From: Kibdelosporangium banguiense
Lineage (GTDB): Bacteria; Actinomycetota; Actinomycetes; Mycobacteriales; Pseudonocardiaceae
NCBI RefSeq assembly: GCF_017876405.1
Contig: NZ_JAGINW010000001.1
Coordinates: forward strand, 4,291,203 to 4,355,202
DNA length: 64,000 nucleotides
Reading direction: 5' to 3'
Shown: positions 25,379 through 34,357 of the stretch, one piece after another
Layout of the letters: each line of letters starts with the position of its first letter
Numbering within the stretch: the stretch's first letter is position 1
Notes under the pieces: model-generated
The model's input: the letters and a program-made list of their open reading frames with translations, nothing else
Told to the model about the DNA's origin: nothing
The model's database searches: none
Translations under genes and position numbers: made by a program

Positions 25379-25401
25379 ATGTGGACGTGAATAGCCCACA
25401 T
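25379..25401. promoter_or_regulatory. Candidate TetR operator
   Basis: An inverted repeat with arms ATGTGG and CCACAT separated by 11 nt between the divergent TetR and aldo/keto reductase genes. Short arms make this tentative. Confidence 0.22.
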
Positions 25402-25511
25402 AGCCGATGGCCTGCCGGACGGGGTGGCAGCCGTACCGTCCACTGTGCCCTGCTCAGAGGGGCCCTGGCGCGGTCTCCCTATGGGTGATTGGGCAGGTCA
25501 GGCTTTGTGGC

Positions 25512-26474
25512 ATGAGGTATCGGCTGTTTGGGCAGACTGGGCTGAGGGTTTCGGAGATTCTGCTGGGCACGATGGGGCTGGGGGAGGACGCCCGGCAGTG
25601 TCGGCGGGTTGTGGACGCGTATGCCGATGCGGGCGGGAATGTGCTCGACACTGCGTCGGCGTATGGGAACGGCGAAGCTGTGCTGGGGGAGGTTGTCGAG
25701 CGGCGTGACCGGTTTGTCATCGCGACGAAGTACACATTGTCACGCGATGCCAAGGATCCCAATGCGGCGGGTAATCATCGCAAGAATCTGGTGCTGTCGT
25801 TGGAGCAGAGTCTGAAACGGCTGCGCACCGACTACATCGACATCTACTGGGTGCACCTGTGGGATCGGCACACCCCGGTCGAAGAGACGATGCGGGCCTT
25901 GGATGACGTGATCCGTGCGGGAAAAGTGCTCTATATAGGCATATCGGACGCTCCGGCCTGGGTGATTGCCCGTGCGAACACGCTCGCGGAGTGGCGTGGA
26001 TGGACGCCTTTCGCCGGGTTACAGGTGCCGTACAACCTGCTCAAGCGGGACATTGAGCGGGAGTTGCTGCCGATGGCCGAAGGGCTCGGCATGAGTGTCG
26101 CCACTTGGGCTCCGTTGGCGGGTGGTGTGCTCTCGGGAGGTTCGAAGCGGGTTGACCCGAAGACGCTCACCGAGCGGGATCACGCGGCGACAAGAGCCGT
26201 GAGGAAGGTCGCGGACGAACTGGGGGCGACGCCCGCGCAAGTGGCGCTCGCGTGGTTGCGCAGCAAATCCACAAAGGTGTTGCCGTTGGTCGGCGTCAGC
26301 AGCGTCGAGCAACTGACGGAGAATCTGGCAGAGCTCACGCTGCCGGGCGAACTGATCGAACAGCTGGAGGGCGCGGTGGAGTTCGAGCTCGGATTCCCGG
26401 CAGACTTCATCGCCGAATGTGAGCCGCACCCGTTCGCGTTCGGTGACGCCGCGACAAAGGTCGACGGGCGTTAG
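25512..26474 (+). CDS. Aldo/keto reductase
   Basis: An NADPH-dependent (beta/alpha)8 oxidoreductase of 320 residues. The catalytic tetrad is visible: Asp in VLDTASAYGNGE with Tyr three residues on, Lys in VIATKYTLS, and His in IYWVHLWDRHTP. The C-terminal cofactor signature appears as VLPLVGVSSVEQLTENLAEL. The start at ATG 25512 gives MRYRLFGQTGLRVSEILLGT, the standard N-terminus. Carbonyl substrate unknown. Its end is followed after 2 nt by a strong terminator. Confidence 0.92.
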   Translation: MRYRLFGQTGLRVSEILLGTMGLGEDARQCRRVVDAYADAGGNVLDTASAYGNGEAVLGEVVERRDRFVIATKYTLSRDAKDPNAAGNHRKNLVLSLEQSLKRLRTDYIDIYWVHLWDRHTPVEETMRALDDVIRAGKVLYIGISDAPAWVIARANTLAEWRGWTPFAGLQVPYNLLKRDIERELLPMAEGLGMSVATWAPLAGGVLSGGSKRVDPKTLTERDHAATRAVRKVADELGATPAQVALAWLRSKSTKVLPLVGVSSVEQLTENLAELTLPGELIEQLEGAVEFELGFPADFIAECEPHPFAFGDAATKVDGR

Positions 26475-26476
26475 AG

Positions 26477-26512
26477 AAAGGCGCCTCCAGAGGGGGTCTG
26501 GAGGCGCCTTTT
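26477..26512. terminator. Bidirectional rho-independent terminator
   Basis: AAAGGCGCCTCCAG (26477-26490) pairs perfectly with CTGGAGGCGCCTTT (26498-26511) around a 7-nt loop, with T residues after the + strand arm and A residues before it, so it can stop transcription from both the aldo/keto reductase and the symporter gene that converge here. Confidence 0.9.
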
Positions 26513-26514
26513 CA

Positions 26515-28086
26515 TCAAGCAGCCTTGGCGGCTGCGGCGGGCTCTTCTTCGGGTGGGGTCGCGGGTGTCTTGTGGCGCAACGAAAGCAGGCCTCCCACGA
26601 GCAACGTGATCAGCACGCCGATCACCGGGTACCACGGGTAGGCCAGGCTCACGGAGTTGCCTGCGGCCTTGGAGAAGTCCACCGCGAGGAAGCTTCCTTC
26701 GGCCTTGTTGAACTTCAGGCCGAGGATGACGAACGCCATCACGACCACTGTCGTCACGAACGCCACGATCGCGTCGAACTGCCTGGCCTTGCGGAAGATC
26801 AGGCCGAGCAAGAACGCGCCGAGCAGGGCGCCGGAGGTGAAGCCCGCGATCGACAGGCCCTGCTCCACGATGGGGTCGCCACGGGTGGTGAACTGGGCGA
26901 ACAGTCCGGCGAACACCACCAGGATGGCCGCCCAGACCACTGTCCAAATGCGACCCTGACGGAAGATCTCGCTGTCGGTCAGCTTCCGGCGGACGATCTT
27001 CTGATAGACATCCGTGACTGTCGACGACGCCAGCGCGCCCAGCGACGAGCTCAGCGCCGCGGCCAGGATTCCCGCGATCACGAAGCCGGACAGCCCGTTC
27101 GGCAGTTCGTTGACGATGAAACTCGCGAACAGCTCGTCGTTGTTGTTCAGCTTCAGGTCCTTCACCGGCGCGGCGCCGTTGTAGAACGCCCACAGCATGG
27201 TGCCGATGAACAGGAACAGCGCGAACTGCAGGAACACCACGATGCCGCTGCCGATCAGCGCCTTCTGGCTGGCCTTCACGTCCCGGGTGGCCATCAGCCG
27301 CTGCACGATCAGCTGGTCGGCGCCGTGCGAGGACATCGACAGCACCGCGCCGCCGAGCACCGCGGTGAGGATCGCGTACGGGCTGGTCAGCACCGGCGAG
27401 GACACATCGAAGAGCTGGAACTTGTTGGCGTCGGCGGCCTTGCCGAGCCACCCGTCGGGCAGCTTGCCGGCCAGGACGATGATCACGGCGAACGCGCCCA
27501 GGATGTACCAGAGCATCTGGATCGCGTCGACCCAGACCACCGCGCGCACACCGCCGAAGTAGCTGTACACGACCATCGCGACGCCGAGCGCGATCACGAT
27601 CACCCAGTAGTTCGCGGTCACGCCGAAGCTGGCGAGCACCACTTTCACCGGGATGGCGGTGGCGAACAGCCGCAGACCGTCGGCGAGCAACCGGGTGAAC
27701 AGGAATGTCACCGATGCCGTGCTCTGCACACCGGTGCCGAACCGCTTGCCCAGGAAGGCGTACGCGGTCACGAGATCACCGGCGATGTACTTGGGCAGCA
27801 GCACGTACGACACGACGATGCGGCCGATCAGATAACCCAACGCGAGCGACAGGAAGGTCATCCCGCCCGCGCCGGGTGTGGCGAGGTACGCGACCGTCGG
27901 GATGCTGAGCACGGTGAGTGTGGACGTCTCGGCGGAGACCACCGAGAGGCACACCACCCACCAGGAGATCTTGGACTCCCCGACGAAGTAGTCGTCGGAG
28001 GATTTCTGTCTACCGCCGATCAGCACGCCCAACAGCGGCATGCCGACCAGGAAGATCACGATGATGGCGAGGTCAAGAACACGCAA
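26515..28086 (-). CDS. Sodium:solute symporter (SSS family)
   Basis: 523 residues with about 13 membrane helices. Family features: N-terminal LAIIVIFLVGMPLLGVLIGG, DDYFVGESKISWW, SAETSTLTVLSIPTVAYLA, the SSS signature region GGVRAVVWVDAIQMLWYILG, and ALSSSLGALASSTVTDVY near the second sodium site. TTG 28086 has GGAGGG 5 nt upstream. It overlaps the anmK 3' end by 14 nt, so the two are one operon. Many sialic-acid and sugar transporters belong to this family; with anmK the most economical substrate is 1,6-anhydro-N-acetylmuramic acid or a related cell-wall sugar (inference). Confidence 0.9.
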   Translation of the reverse strand: MRVLDLAIIVIFLVGMPLLGVLIGGRQKSSDDYFVGESKISWWVVCLSVVSAETSTLTVLSIPTVAYLATPGAGGMTFLSLALGYLIGRIVVSYVLLPKYIAGDLVTAYAFLGKRFGTGVQSTASVTFLFTRLLADGLRLFATAIPVKVVLASFGVTANYWVIVIALGVAMVVYSYFGGVRAVVWVDAIQMLWYILGAFAVIIVLAGKLPDGWLGKAADANKFQLFDVSSPVLTSPYAILTAVLGGAVLSMSSHGADQLIVQRLMATRDVKASQKALIGSGIVVFLQFALFLFIGTMLWAFYNGAAPVKDLKLNNNDELFASFIVNELPNGLSGFVIAGILAAALSSSLGALASSTVTDVYQKIVRRKLTDSEIFRQGRIWTVVWAAILVVFAGLFAQFTTRGDPIVEQGLSIAGFTSGALLGAFLLGLIFRKARQFDAIVAFVTTVVVMAFVILGLKFNKAEGSFLAVDFSKAAGNSVSLAYPWYPVIGVLITLLVGGLLSLRHKTPATPPEEEPAAAAKAA

Positions 28087-29212
28087 GAGACCCTCCCAGT
28101 GGTGTAACTCGCAACTGCCTCACATCAATGGCCGCCGGGGCGGGCATGCGCAGCGGTCCACGGCCCGGCGTGATGCTGCCGAGCAGTCGTGGACCGGCCG
28201 CGCCGGTGGGTGGGTCAGCGGGGATGCCGTGCCATGTCAGGAAGCCCAGCAGTGCGGTCAGGTACGCCTCTTTGGCGTCGCTCGGTATCCCCAGGGAATC
28301 GCTTGTCACGACGTCGAGCCGCTCGGACAGCGCGGCCATCAGTGCCGGGTTACGCACCCCGCCGCCAGAGGCGACCACACGATGTCCCTTGCAAGCCTCG
28401 GCAATCGTGACGGCGGTCAGCTCGACCAACGTCGCCAGCAGGTCCGGGCCGTCCACGGCGGGGACCTCGTCCAGCGCCGCCTGCAGATAGCTCAGGTGGA
28501 AGTACTCCTTGCCGGTCGACTTCGGCGGGTCGAGCCGGTAGTAAGGGTCGGCCAGCAGCACGTCCAGCAAGTCGTGGCGGACCTTGCCTGCCGGCGCGAG
28601 GGCGCCGTCCTTGTCGTAGCTCTGGCCGGCGACCATCTGCGCGGCCAGATCAAGCAGTGCGTTGCCGGGTCCCGTGTCGAACGCGACGGACCCACGCGTG
28701 ATGTTGGCGATCCCGCCGATGTTCAGCGCGATTTCGTCCTTGAGCCACAGCTGGTCGAACAGGCCGGCGAGCGGCGCGCCGTGCCCGCCCGCGGCGACGT
28801 CCCGCGCGCGCAGGTCGGCGATCACGGGCAAGCCGGTCGACTCGGCAATCCAGGCCGGTTGGCCCAGTTGCAGAGTGCCGAGGCAGTCGCCGTCCTCGAC
28901 CCAGTGATAGACGGTCTGCCCCAGCGAGGCGATCACGTCGGCCTGGCCGAGTTCGGCCAGTGCGCGGCCTGCTGCCTGGGCGAATGCCTGTCCGATCTTC
29001 GTGTCGAGTTTGCACAGCTGCTCCGCGGTGCACCCTGCGGGCGGCAACGCGGCCAGTAACTCTTCGCGCACGTCCGCGGGATAGCCGGCCTCGATGTGCC
29101 CGACCGGCACAAGCTCGACGGTGTCACCGCGAAGACGCAGGTCAGCCAGGGCGACGTCGATGGCGTCCACCGACGTGCCCGAGATCAGGCCGATGACCCG
29201 GCACGCGTCCAT
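28073..29212 (-). CDS. anmK: Anhydro-N-acetylmuramic acid kinase
   Basis: Phosphorylates and opens 1,6-anhydroMurNAc to MurNAc-6-phosphate during peptidoglycan recycling. Motifs of the family: VIGLISGTSVDAIDVALADL at the N-terminus, SLGQTVYHW, GLPVIADLRARDVAAGGHGA, LNIGGIANIT, FDTGPGNALLD and VVASGGGVRNPALM. The length of 379 is normal. It is the first gene of an operon with the SSS transporter. ATG 29212 lacks a ribosome site and sits 4 nt from a palindrome (29217-29234), so translation and transcription control may be tightly linked. Confidence 0.94.
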   Translation of the reverse strand: MDACRVIGLISGTSVDAIDVALADLRLRGDTVELVPVGHIEAGYPADVREELLAALPPAGCTAEQLCKLDTKIGQAFAQAAGRALAELGQADVIASLGQTVYHWVEDGDCLGTLQLGQPAWIAESTGLPVIADLRARDVAAGGHGAPLAGLFDQLWLKDEIALNIGGIANITRGSVAFDTGPGNALLDLAAQMVAGQSYDKDGALAPAGKVRHDLLDVLLADPYYRLDPPKSTGKEYFHLSYLQAALDEVPAVDGPDLLATLVELTAVTIAEACKGHRVVASGGGVRNPALMAALSERLDVVTSDSLGIPSDAKEAYLTALLGFLTWHGIPADPPTGAAGPRLLGSITPGRGPLRMPAPAAIDVRQLRVTPLGGSLACS

Positions 29213-29216
29213 GACC

Positions 29217-29234
29217 GTGTGGTCTATTCCACAC
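29217..29234. promoter_or_regulatory. GntR/DasR-like operator upstream of anmK
   Basis: The perfect inverted repeat GTGTGG-N6-CCACAC contains TGGTCTA-N2-CCA. This matches the core of the DasR dre consensus (ACTGGTCTAGACCAGT) at 10 of 16 positions. It lies just upstream of the anmK start. DasR regulates amino-sugar metabolism in actinobacteria, which fits the operon behind it; binding is inferred. Confidence 0.45.
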
Positions 29235-29327
29235 TGACGCTTCGCGCAAGCCTTGCGGTTAATTCTTGACCTAACCGAGTTTTATGCGGTTGAACGTTGT
29301 CAACGCTATGGATGCGAGGATGACGCA

Positions 29328-30623
29328 GTGTCCACCACAGTCATCGTGATCATCGCGGTTGTCCTGGTCCTGCTCGCCTTGGCCCTGGTCACCGGGGTGA
29401 TCTTGGCCAAGCGTCGCCGGGTGAGCCTGACCGACACGGAGAAGAAGGCCGTCGAGGACCGGCCGAAGTACCAGGCGGGCGGCGCAATCAGCCTGGCACC
29501 GGCCAAACCGGCCCTGCCCGAGCATCCGGTCGCCGACCGCACAGAGGTCGACGGCCAGCCGGGTGTCGGCGATGACGCCTCCGTACCGAGGGACTCCGAG
29601 AAGCGCGAGATCGTCGACATCCCGCTGCCGGACGCGGTCGAAACGGCGCCCGAACCAGCCGCGGAACCTGAGCCCGAGCTCGACGAGATCGAGCCGACCA
29701 GCGGACGGCTGGAGCGGTTGCGCGGCAAGCTGGCCCGGTCGCGGTCCGGCTTCGGCCAGGGGCTGCTGGGCCTGCTGGGCGCGGGTGACCTGGACGAGGA
29801 CTCGTGGACCGAGGTCGAGGACACCTTGCTGCTCGCGGACCTGGGCTCGGCGACCACCAACGACATCATCGAGAAGCTGCGCTCCGAGCTGACGGCCCGC
29901 GGTGTGCGTACGCCGGAACAGGCCCGCGCGGTGCTGCGTGAGGTCCTTGTGGGCGCGTTGCACCCGGAGATGGACCGTGCGGTGCGCGCACTGCCGCACG
30001 TCAACGGAGACGCCAAGAAGCCTGCTGTCGTGCTTGTCGCGGGCGTCAACGGCACCGGTAAGACCACGACGACAGGCAAGCTCGCGCGTGTCCTTGTCGC
30101 TGACGGCCGGACGGTCCTGCTGGGCGCCGCGGACACATTCCGTGCCGCCGCAGCCGAGCAGCTCGCCACGTGGGCAAGCCGCGTCGGCGCCGAGGTCGTC
30201 CGTGGCAAGGAAGGTGCCGACCCCGCAGCTGTCGCGTTCGACGCCGTCAAGCGTGGTGCCGAGACGAGCGTTGACGCCGTGCTCGTGGACACCGCCGGGC
30301 GCCTGCACACCAAGACCGGCCTGATGGACGAGCTGGGCAAGGTCAAGCGCGTCGTGGAAAAGCAGGCCGAGATCGACGAGGTCCTGCTCGTGCTCGACGC
30401 CACAACGGGCCAGAACGGCCTGACGCAGGCCCGGGTTTTCCGTGAGGTCGTCGACGTCACCGGCATCGTGCTGACGAAACTCGACGGCACCGCCAAGGGC
30501 GGCATCGTCTTCCAGGTCCAGCGTGAGCTCGGCGTGCCGGTCAAGCTGGTCGGCCTTGGCGAGGGCCCGGACGATCTGGCGCCGTTCGAGCCGGGTGCCT
30601 TTGTGGACGCTCTGCTGGGCTGA
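29328..30623 (+). CDS. ftsY: Signal recognition particle receptor FtsY
   Basis: 431 residues. An N-terminal membrane helix (VIVIIAVVLVLLALALVTGV) is followed by an acidic linker (A domain), the N domain (LRGKLARSRSGFGQGLLGLL) and the GTPase G domain with VAGVNGTGKTTTTGKLARVL (G1), DTFRAAAAEQL, LVDTAGRLHTKTGLM (G3) and TKLDGTAKGGIVFQV (G4). It receives SRP-bound ribosomes at the membrane. GTG 29328 follows GAGGA. In many actinobacteria ftsY directly follows smc; here about 9.7 kb of other genes lie between them. Confidence 0.96.
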   Translation: MSTTVIVIIAVVLVLLALALVTGVILAKRRRVSLTDTEKKAVEDRPKYQAGGAISLAPAKPALPEHPVADRTEVDGQPGVGDDASVPRDSEKREIVDIPLPDAVETAPEPAAEPEPELDEIEPTSGRLERLRGKLARSRSGFGQGLLGLLGAGDLDEDSWTEVEDTLLLADLGSATTNDIIEKLRSELTARGVRTPEQARAVLREVLVGALHPEMDRAVRALPHVNGDAKKPAVVLVAGVNGTGKTTTTGKLARVLVADGRTVLLGAADTFRAAAAEQLATWASRVGAEVVRGKEGADPAAVAFDAVKRGAETSVDAVLVDTAGRLHTKTGLMDELGKVKRVVEKQAEIDEVLLVLDATTGQNGLTQARVFREVVDVTGIVLTKLDGTAKGGIVFQVQRELGVPVKLVGLGEGPDDLAPFEPGAFVDALLG

Positions 30624-30781
30624 CCCCGCCCGGGCCTGACCCGGATGGAAGGCATTCCGACTTTGCCCGAATCGTGCGAAAATTCCCGCGCGGGGACGGT
30701 TTGGTGTGGGGGCCGCAGCGGTTCCTTTGGGGGGTGACCACGTCTGCCTTGTCCTCGCCGTCTTCTGGAGGGGACGAGAAA

Positions 30782-33700
30782 ATGCGATCACGAAGAACGG
30801 CACGCTTTTGGGCGTGCGCGATCACGCTTGTCTCCGTGCTGCCGGGTTTACCGGCGCACGCGGAGCCTGAGCAGGCCGAACCCGCCCAGCCCGTCGAGTT
30901 GACGGAATTGGGCTCGGAAACCACGCGTGTGTTCCAGAACCCGTCCGGCACCAGGACGGTCGAGGAATTCGCGCGGCCATTCCGGGCACGGACCGCGGAC
31001 GGCTGGAAACCAGTGGACACAACGCTGGTGCGGGACGCGGACGGCACCGTCCGGCCCCGCGTCACACCGGTGACGGTTCAGTTGTCCGGCGGTGGCACCG
31101 GCGCGCTGGCCACGCTGAAACGGGACGGCAAGGAGCTGTCCCTGGCCTGGCCCAACGCGTTGCCACAGCCCGAACTGGACGGTGACACGGCCACCTACCC
31201 GGAAGTCCTGCCAGGAGTGGACCTGCGGGTCAAGGCCGATGTGGACGGGTTCGCCCAGGTCCTGGTGGTGCACAACGCCGAAGCTGCGGCCAACCCGGCA
31301 CTCAAGGAGATCACCTACCGGACGTCGGGCACCGGCCTGCAGATCAAGGCGGGCGAAGGCGGGACCACAACGGCCGTCGACAAGGACGGCGCCGCGATGT
31401 TCGTCTCGGGCCGGCCGACCATGTGGCAGAGCCCGGAAGCGACCGCGCGATCGGCTGTGCCCTCGCAGGAGTGGCAACAGGAGATCGACCACCGGCCGAT
31501 GGACCTGCGGGTCGGCGAGAACGAGCTGACAGTCGTTCCCGACGCGCAGATGCTGGCGTCCCCGGACACCAACTTCCCGGTCTACATCGACCCGTCCTAC
31601 ACCGCCACGCAGTACCGCTGGACCTCGGTGAACGGGCTGGACGCGAACGAGGACTACTGGACCAAGCAGCGTGACGTCATGCGCGTGGGCTACCAGCCCT
31701 ACGAGTCGCCGACCTCGCGGTACCGGACGTTCATGCAGTTCAACACGGCGCCGTTCGCCGGCGGCCGGATCCTCAAGACCTACCTCGGGATCACGCTGGA
31801 TCACTCCGGTTCCTGCGGGGCCACACCGGTGGATCTCTGGCACACCAAGGCGATCGACCCGGCCGTCACCACGACGTGGAACACCACGACACCGAGCTAC
31901 TGGCTGACCAAACTGGACACCCGGTCCGGCAACGCCAACGAGGGCGGCGGTTGCGGTACCACGCAGCCGGACAAGCCGATGGAGTTCGGCTCGACGGCGT
32001 TCACGACGTTGGTGCAGACCACCGCGACCAACAAGACGGGGACGCTCACGTTCGGCCTGCGTGCGCCCAACGAGAGCGACGGCGGCCAGTGGAAGAAGTT
32101 CCACCCGGCGACCGCGAAGCTGACGGTCGAGTACAACATCGCGCCACGCGCGCCACTGAACTTCAACACCGTGCCGCCGACGCCCTGCGGCACGGCGACC
32201 GCACCGACGGCGTTGAACACCGCGAACCCGACGTTCTCGTCGATCGCCTCTGACCCCGACAACGACAACGTGCGTGGCCAGCTGGAGATTCTCGACGGCA
32301 ACACGGTGATCAAGACCATGGACGGCCCGACGATCCGGTCCGGCGGAGCGTTCTCCTGGTCTCCGGTGCCCACCGGGGTACTGCCCGAGGACCAGCCGGC
32401 GAAGGTGTTCAACTACCGCTCCCGGATCAGGGACGACGGCCTGGCCAGCCCGGATTCGGCACGCTGCTACTTCACCGTCGACCGGACGCGCCCGGGCCTG
32501 CCGGTCATCACCTCGGCTGATTTCCCGGACTATTCAGCGGTCCGGTCGGTCGGCGAGCTCGGCACGGTGACGTTCACCCGCGCGGCGGTGGATACCGACA
32601 TCGCCGGGTTCCGGTACGGATTCCAGCAGGACAAGACCACGATGTGGGTGGCCGCGGACGCGAACGGCTCAGCGACCGTCCCGGTCACCCTCTGGGACGA
32701 CAACTCCACCCGGCCGCTCTATGTCCGTGCGGTCGACCGGGCCGGCAACATCAGCCCGGCAGGTCCGGTGTGGACATTGACGGCGAACTCCCGGCAAGTG
32801 CCGGGAACAGCAGTGCGGGCCGACACCAACGGTGACCGTAAGGCGGACTTCGCCACCCTGTTCGACCAGGGCAACGGCCGGACAGCGGCGTGGAACTTCC
32901 TGTCCACCGGCAACGGGTTCTCCTCCGGTTACGTCGGCTGGGACACCGATGTCAGCGGCGGTTTCCCGATGTACCGGATCAAGAGCGCGAACGGGGACTT
33001 CGACGGCGACGGCCGCAGCGACATCGCGGTCCTGCGCGAGGACCCGGACCGCAAAGTCCGGCTGTATCTGCTGCGTTCGGACAGCAACCGGTTCGACGCC
33101 GAGAGCGAGCCGGCGTGGGTCGGCGACTACCGTCTGTCGCACCTGAGGCCGGTCGCAGGCGACTTCGACGGCGACGGTGACGACGATCTGGCTGTGTTCC
33201 AAGGCCTTACCGGCGCGCAGACCAAACTGTTCGTGCACAGCACCAATGCGGGCAGGTTCACCGCGCCGGTGCTGCAGTGGGACAGCGGAGCCAACGGTCT
33301 GGACGTCAACCAGCTGTCTCCGGTCACAGGCGACTTCGACGGCGACGGTGACGACGACATCGCGGCATTCCGGGGCGTGGCAGGCGCCACCCAGACCAAG
33401 CTCTGGATGCACGTGTCCAACCGAACCAGTTTCGCTGCCCCGGTAATGCAGTGGGACAGCGGCACGGTCGCGTTCGACCGCGCGAAGGCGACTTTCGTGG
33501 CCACGAACCTCAACGGTGACGCGAGTGGCAAGGACGAGATCATCGCCGAGTACGACCGCGGCAACGCGTCCACGCAGGTGACTGTGTTTACTGCTGGGAC
33601 CGGTACCTGGACGACCTCCGTCGGCTGGGACAGCGGTGCGGCGAACACCTTTGACGCCAAGAAGACCGTGCTTGCTGCGGGTGACTTCAACGGTGACGGT

Positions 33701-34303
33701 AAGGGCGACATCGCGACGCTGTACGACACAGGCAGCGGCAACCGTCAGATGTACACCTTCATCTCGACGGGATCGGCCTTCACCGACAAGCGAGTCGACT
33801 GGCAGGGCAAGGTGGCCGACACTGCGGAGTCCGTCTACATCGAACCCGGCCGTCGGTACCGCCTGCACCCCACCCACACCGACAAGTGTTCGGGTGTCCC
33901 GGCGGGCAACGTGGCCGACAGTGCCCCGATGCAGCAGCAGGATTGCGTCTCGGGTGGGAGCAACCAGCAGTTCGAGCTGGAGCGGATCGGCAGCACGCCG
34001 TACTTCAAGATAAAGAACGCGGCTTCGGCCAAGTGCCTGGACATCGGCGGGTTCAAACACGACGACAACACGCCGATCCACCAGTTCACCTGTGACCAGT
34101 CCGGTGTGCCCCAGGCCAACCAGCAGTTCCGGCTGGATTACGTCAGCGGCACCGGCATGGACGTGGTGGTCCAGCCGCGGATCGTGCACAGCGACAAGTG
34201 CGTGACCGTGACCGGCGCCAGCACAGCCAACAACGCGGCCATCGTGCAGCTGACCTGCTCAGGAGCCGCGAACCAGCGGTACACATTGAGAATCGAACCG
34301 TAG
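30782..34303 (+). CDS. Large secreted FG-GAP/ricin-B repeat protein (DNRLRE type)
   Basis: 1173 residues. A signal peptide (MRSRRTARFWACAITLVSVL, cleavage near PAHA-EPEQ) is followed by a DNRLRE-like beta-rich domain (SRYRTFMQFNTAPFAGGRIL near residue 320), Ig/fibronectin-like segments (VDRTRPGLPVITSADFPDYS), four FG-GAP/VCBS repeats around residues 735-990 (DFDGDGRSDIAVLR, DFDGDGDDDLAVFQG, DFDGDGDDDIAAFRG, DFNGDGKGDIATLY) that should bind calcium, and a C-terminal ricin-type beta-trefoil (KCSGVPAGN, NQQFELERIG, KCLDIGGFK, NQRYTLR). It is probably a carbohydrate-binding surface or secreted protein. ATG 30782 has GGAGGGG. It converges on the RHS toxin locus, and this kind of protein is often found next to actinobacterial RHS genes. 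Confidence 0.85.
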   Translation: MRSRRTARFWACAITLVSVLPGLPAHAEPEQAEPAQPVELTELGSETTRVFQNPSGTRTVEEFARPFRARTADGWKPVDTTLVRDADGTVRPRVTPVTVQLSGGGTGALATLKRDGKELSLAWPNALPQPELDGDTATYPEVLPGVDLRVKADVDGFAQVLVVHNAEAAANPALKEITYRTSGTGLQIKAGEGGTTTAVDKDGAAMFVSGRPTMWQSPEATARSAVPSQEWQQEIDHRPMDLRVGENELTVVPDAQMLASPDTNFPVYIDPSYTATQYRWTSVNGLDANEDYWTKQRDVMRVGYQPYESPTSRYRTFMQFNTAPFAGGRILKTYLGITLDHSGSCGATPVDLWHTKAIDPAVTTTWNTTTPSYWLTKLDTRSGNANEGGGCGTTQPDKPMEFGSTAFTTLVQTTATNKTGTLTFGLRAPNESDGGQWKKFHPATAKLTVEYNIAPRAPLNFNTVPPTPCGTATAPTALNTANPTFSSIASDPDNDNVRGQLEILDGNTVIKTMDGPTIRSGGAFSWSPVPTGVLPEDQPAKVFNYRSRIRDDGLASPDSARCYFTVDRTRPGLPVITSADFPDYSAVRSVGELGTVTFTRAAVDTDIAGFRYGFQQDKTTMWVAADANGSATVPVTLWDDNSTRPLYVRAVDRAGNISPAGPVWTLTANSRQVPGTAVRADTNGDRKADFATLFDQGNGRTAAWNFLSTGNGFSSGYVGWDTDVSGGFPMYRIKSANGDFDGDGRSDIAVLREDPDRKVRLYLLRSDSNRFDAESEPAWVGDYRLSHLRPVAGDFDGDGDDDLAVFQGLTGAQTKLFVHSTNAGRFTAPVLQWDSGANGLDVNQLSPVTGDFDGDGDDDIAAFRGVAGATQTKLWMHVSNRTSFAAPVMQWDSGTVAFDRAKATFVATNLNGDASGKDEIIAEYDRGNASTQVTVFTAGTGTWTTSVGWDSGAANTFDAKKTVLAAGDFNGDGKGDIATLYDTGSGNRQMYTFISTGSAFTDKRVDWQGKVADTAESVYIEPGRRYRLHPTHTDKCSGVPAGNVADSAPMQQQDCVSGGSNQQFELERIGSTPYFKIKNAASAKCLDIGGFKHDDNTPIHQFTCDQSGVPQANQQFRLDYVSGTGMDVVVQPRIVHSDKCVTVTGASTANNAAIVQLTCSGAANQRYTLRIEP

Positions 34304-34308
34304 AAACG

Positions 34309-34345
34309 CTTGAGGGGAGTGGCCGCGATGGCCACTCCCGTCAAG
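34309..34345. terminator. Hairpin between convergent genes
   Basis: GGGAGTGGCC (34315-34324) pairs perfectly with GGCCACTCCC (34330-34339) around GCGAT, extended by CTTGA/TCAAG after one mismatch: 15 bp in all. It separates the FG-GAP gene from the convergent immunity gene. Confidence 0.75.
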
Positions 34346-34357
34346 GGTTCTTACCGG

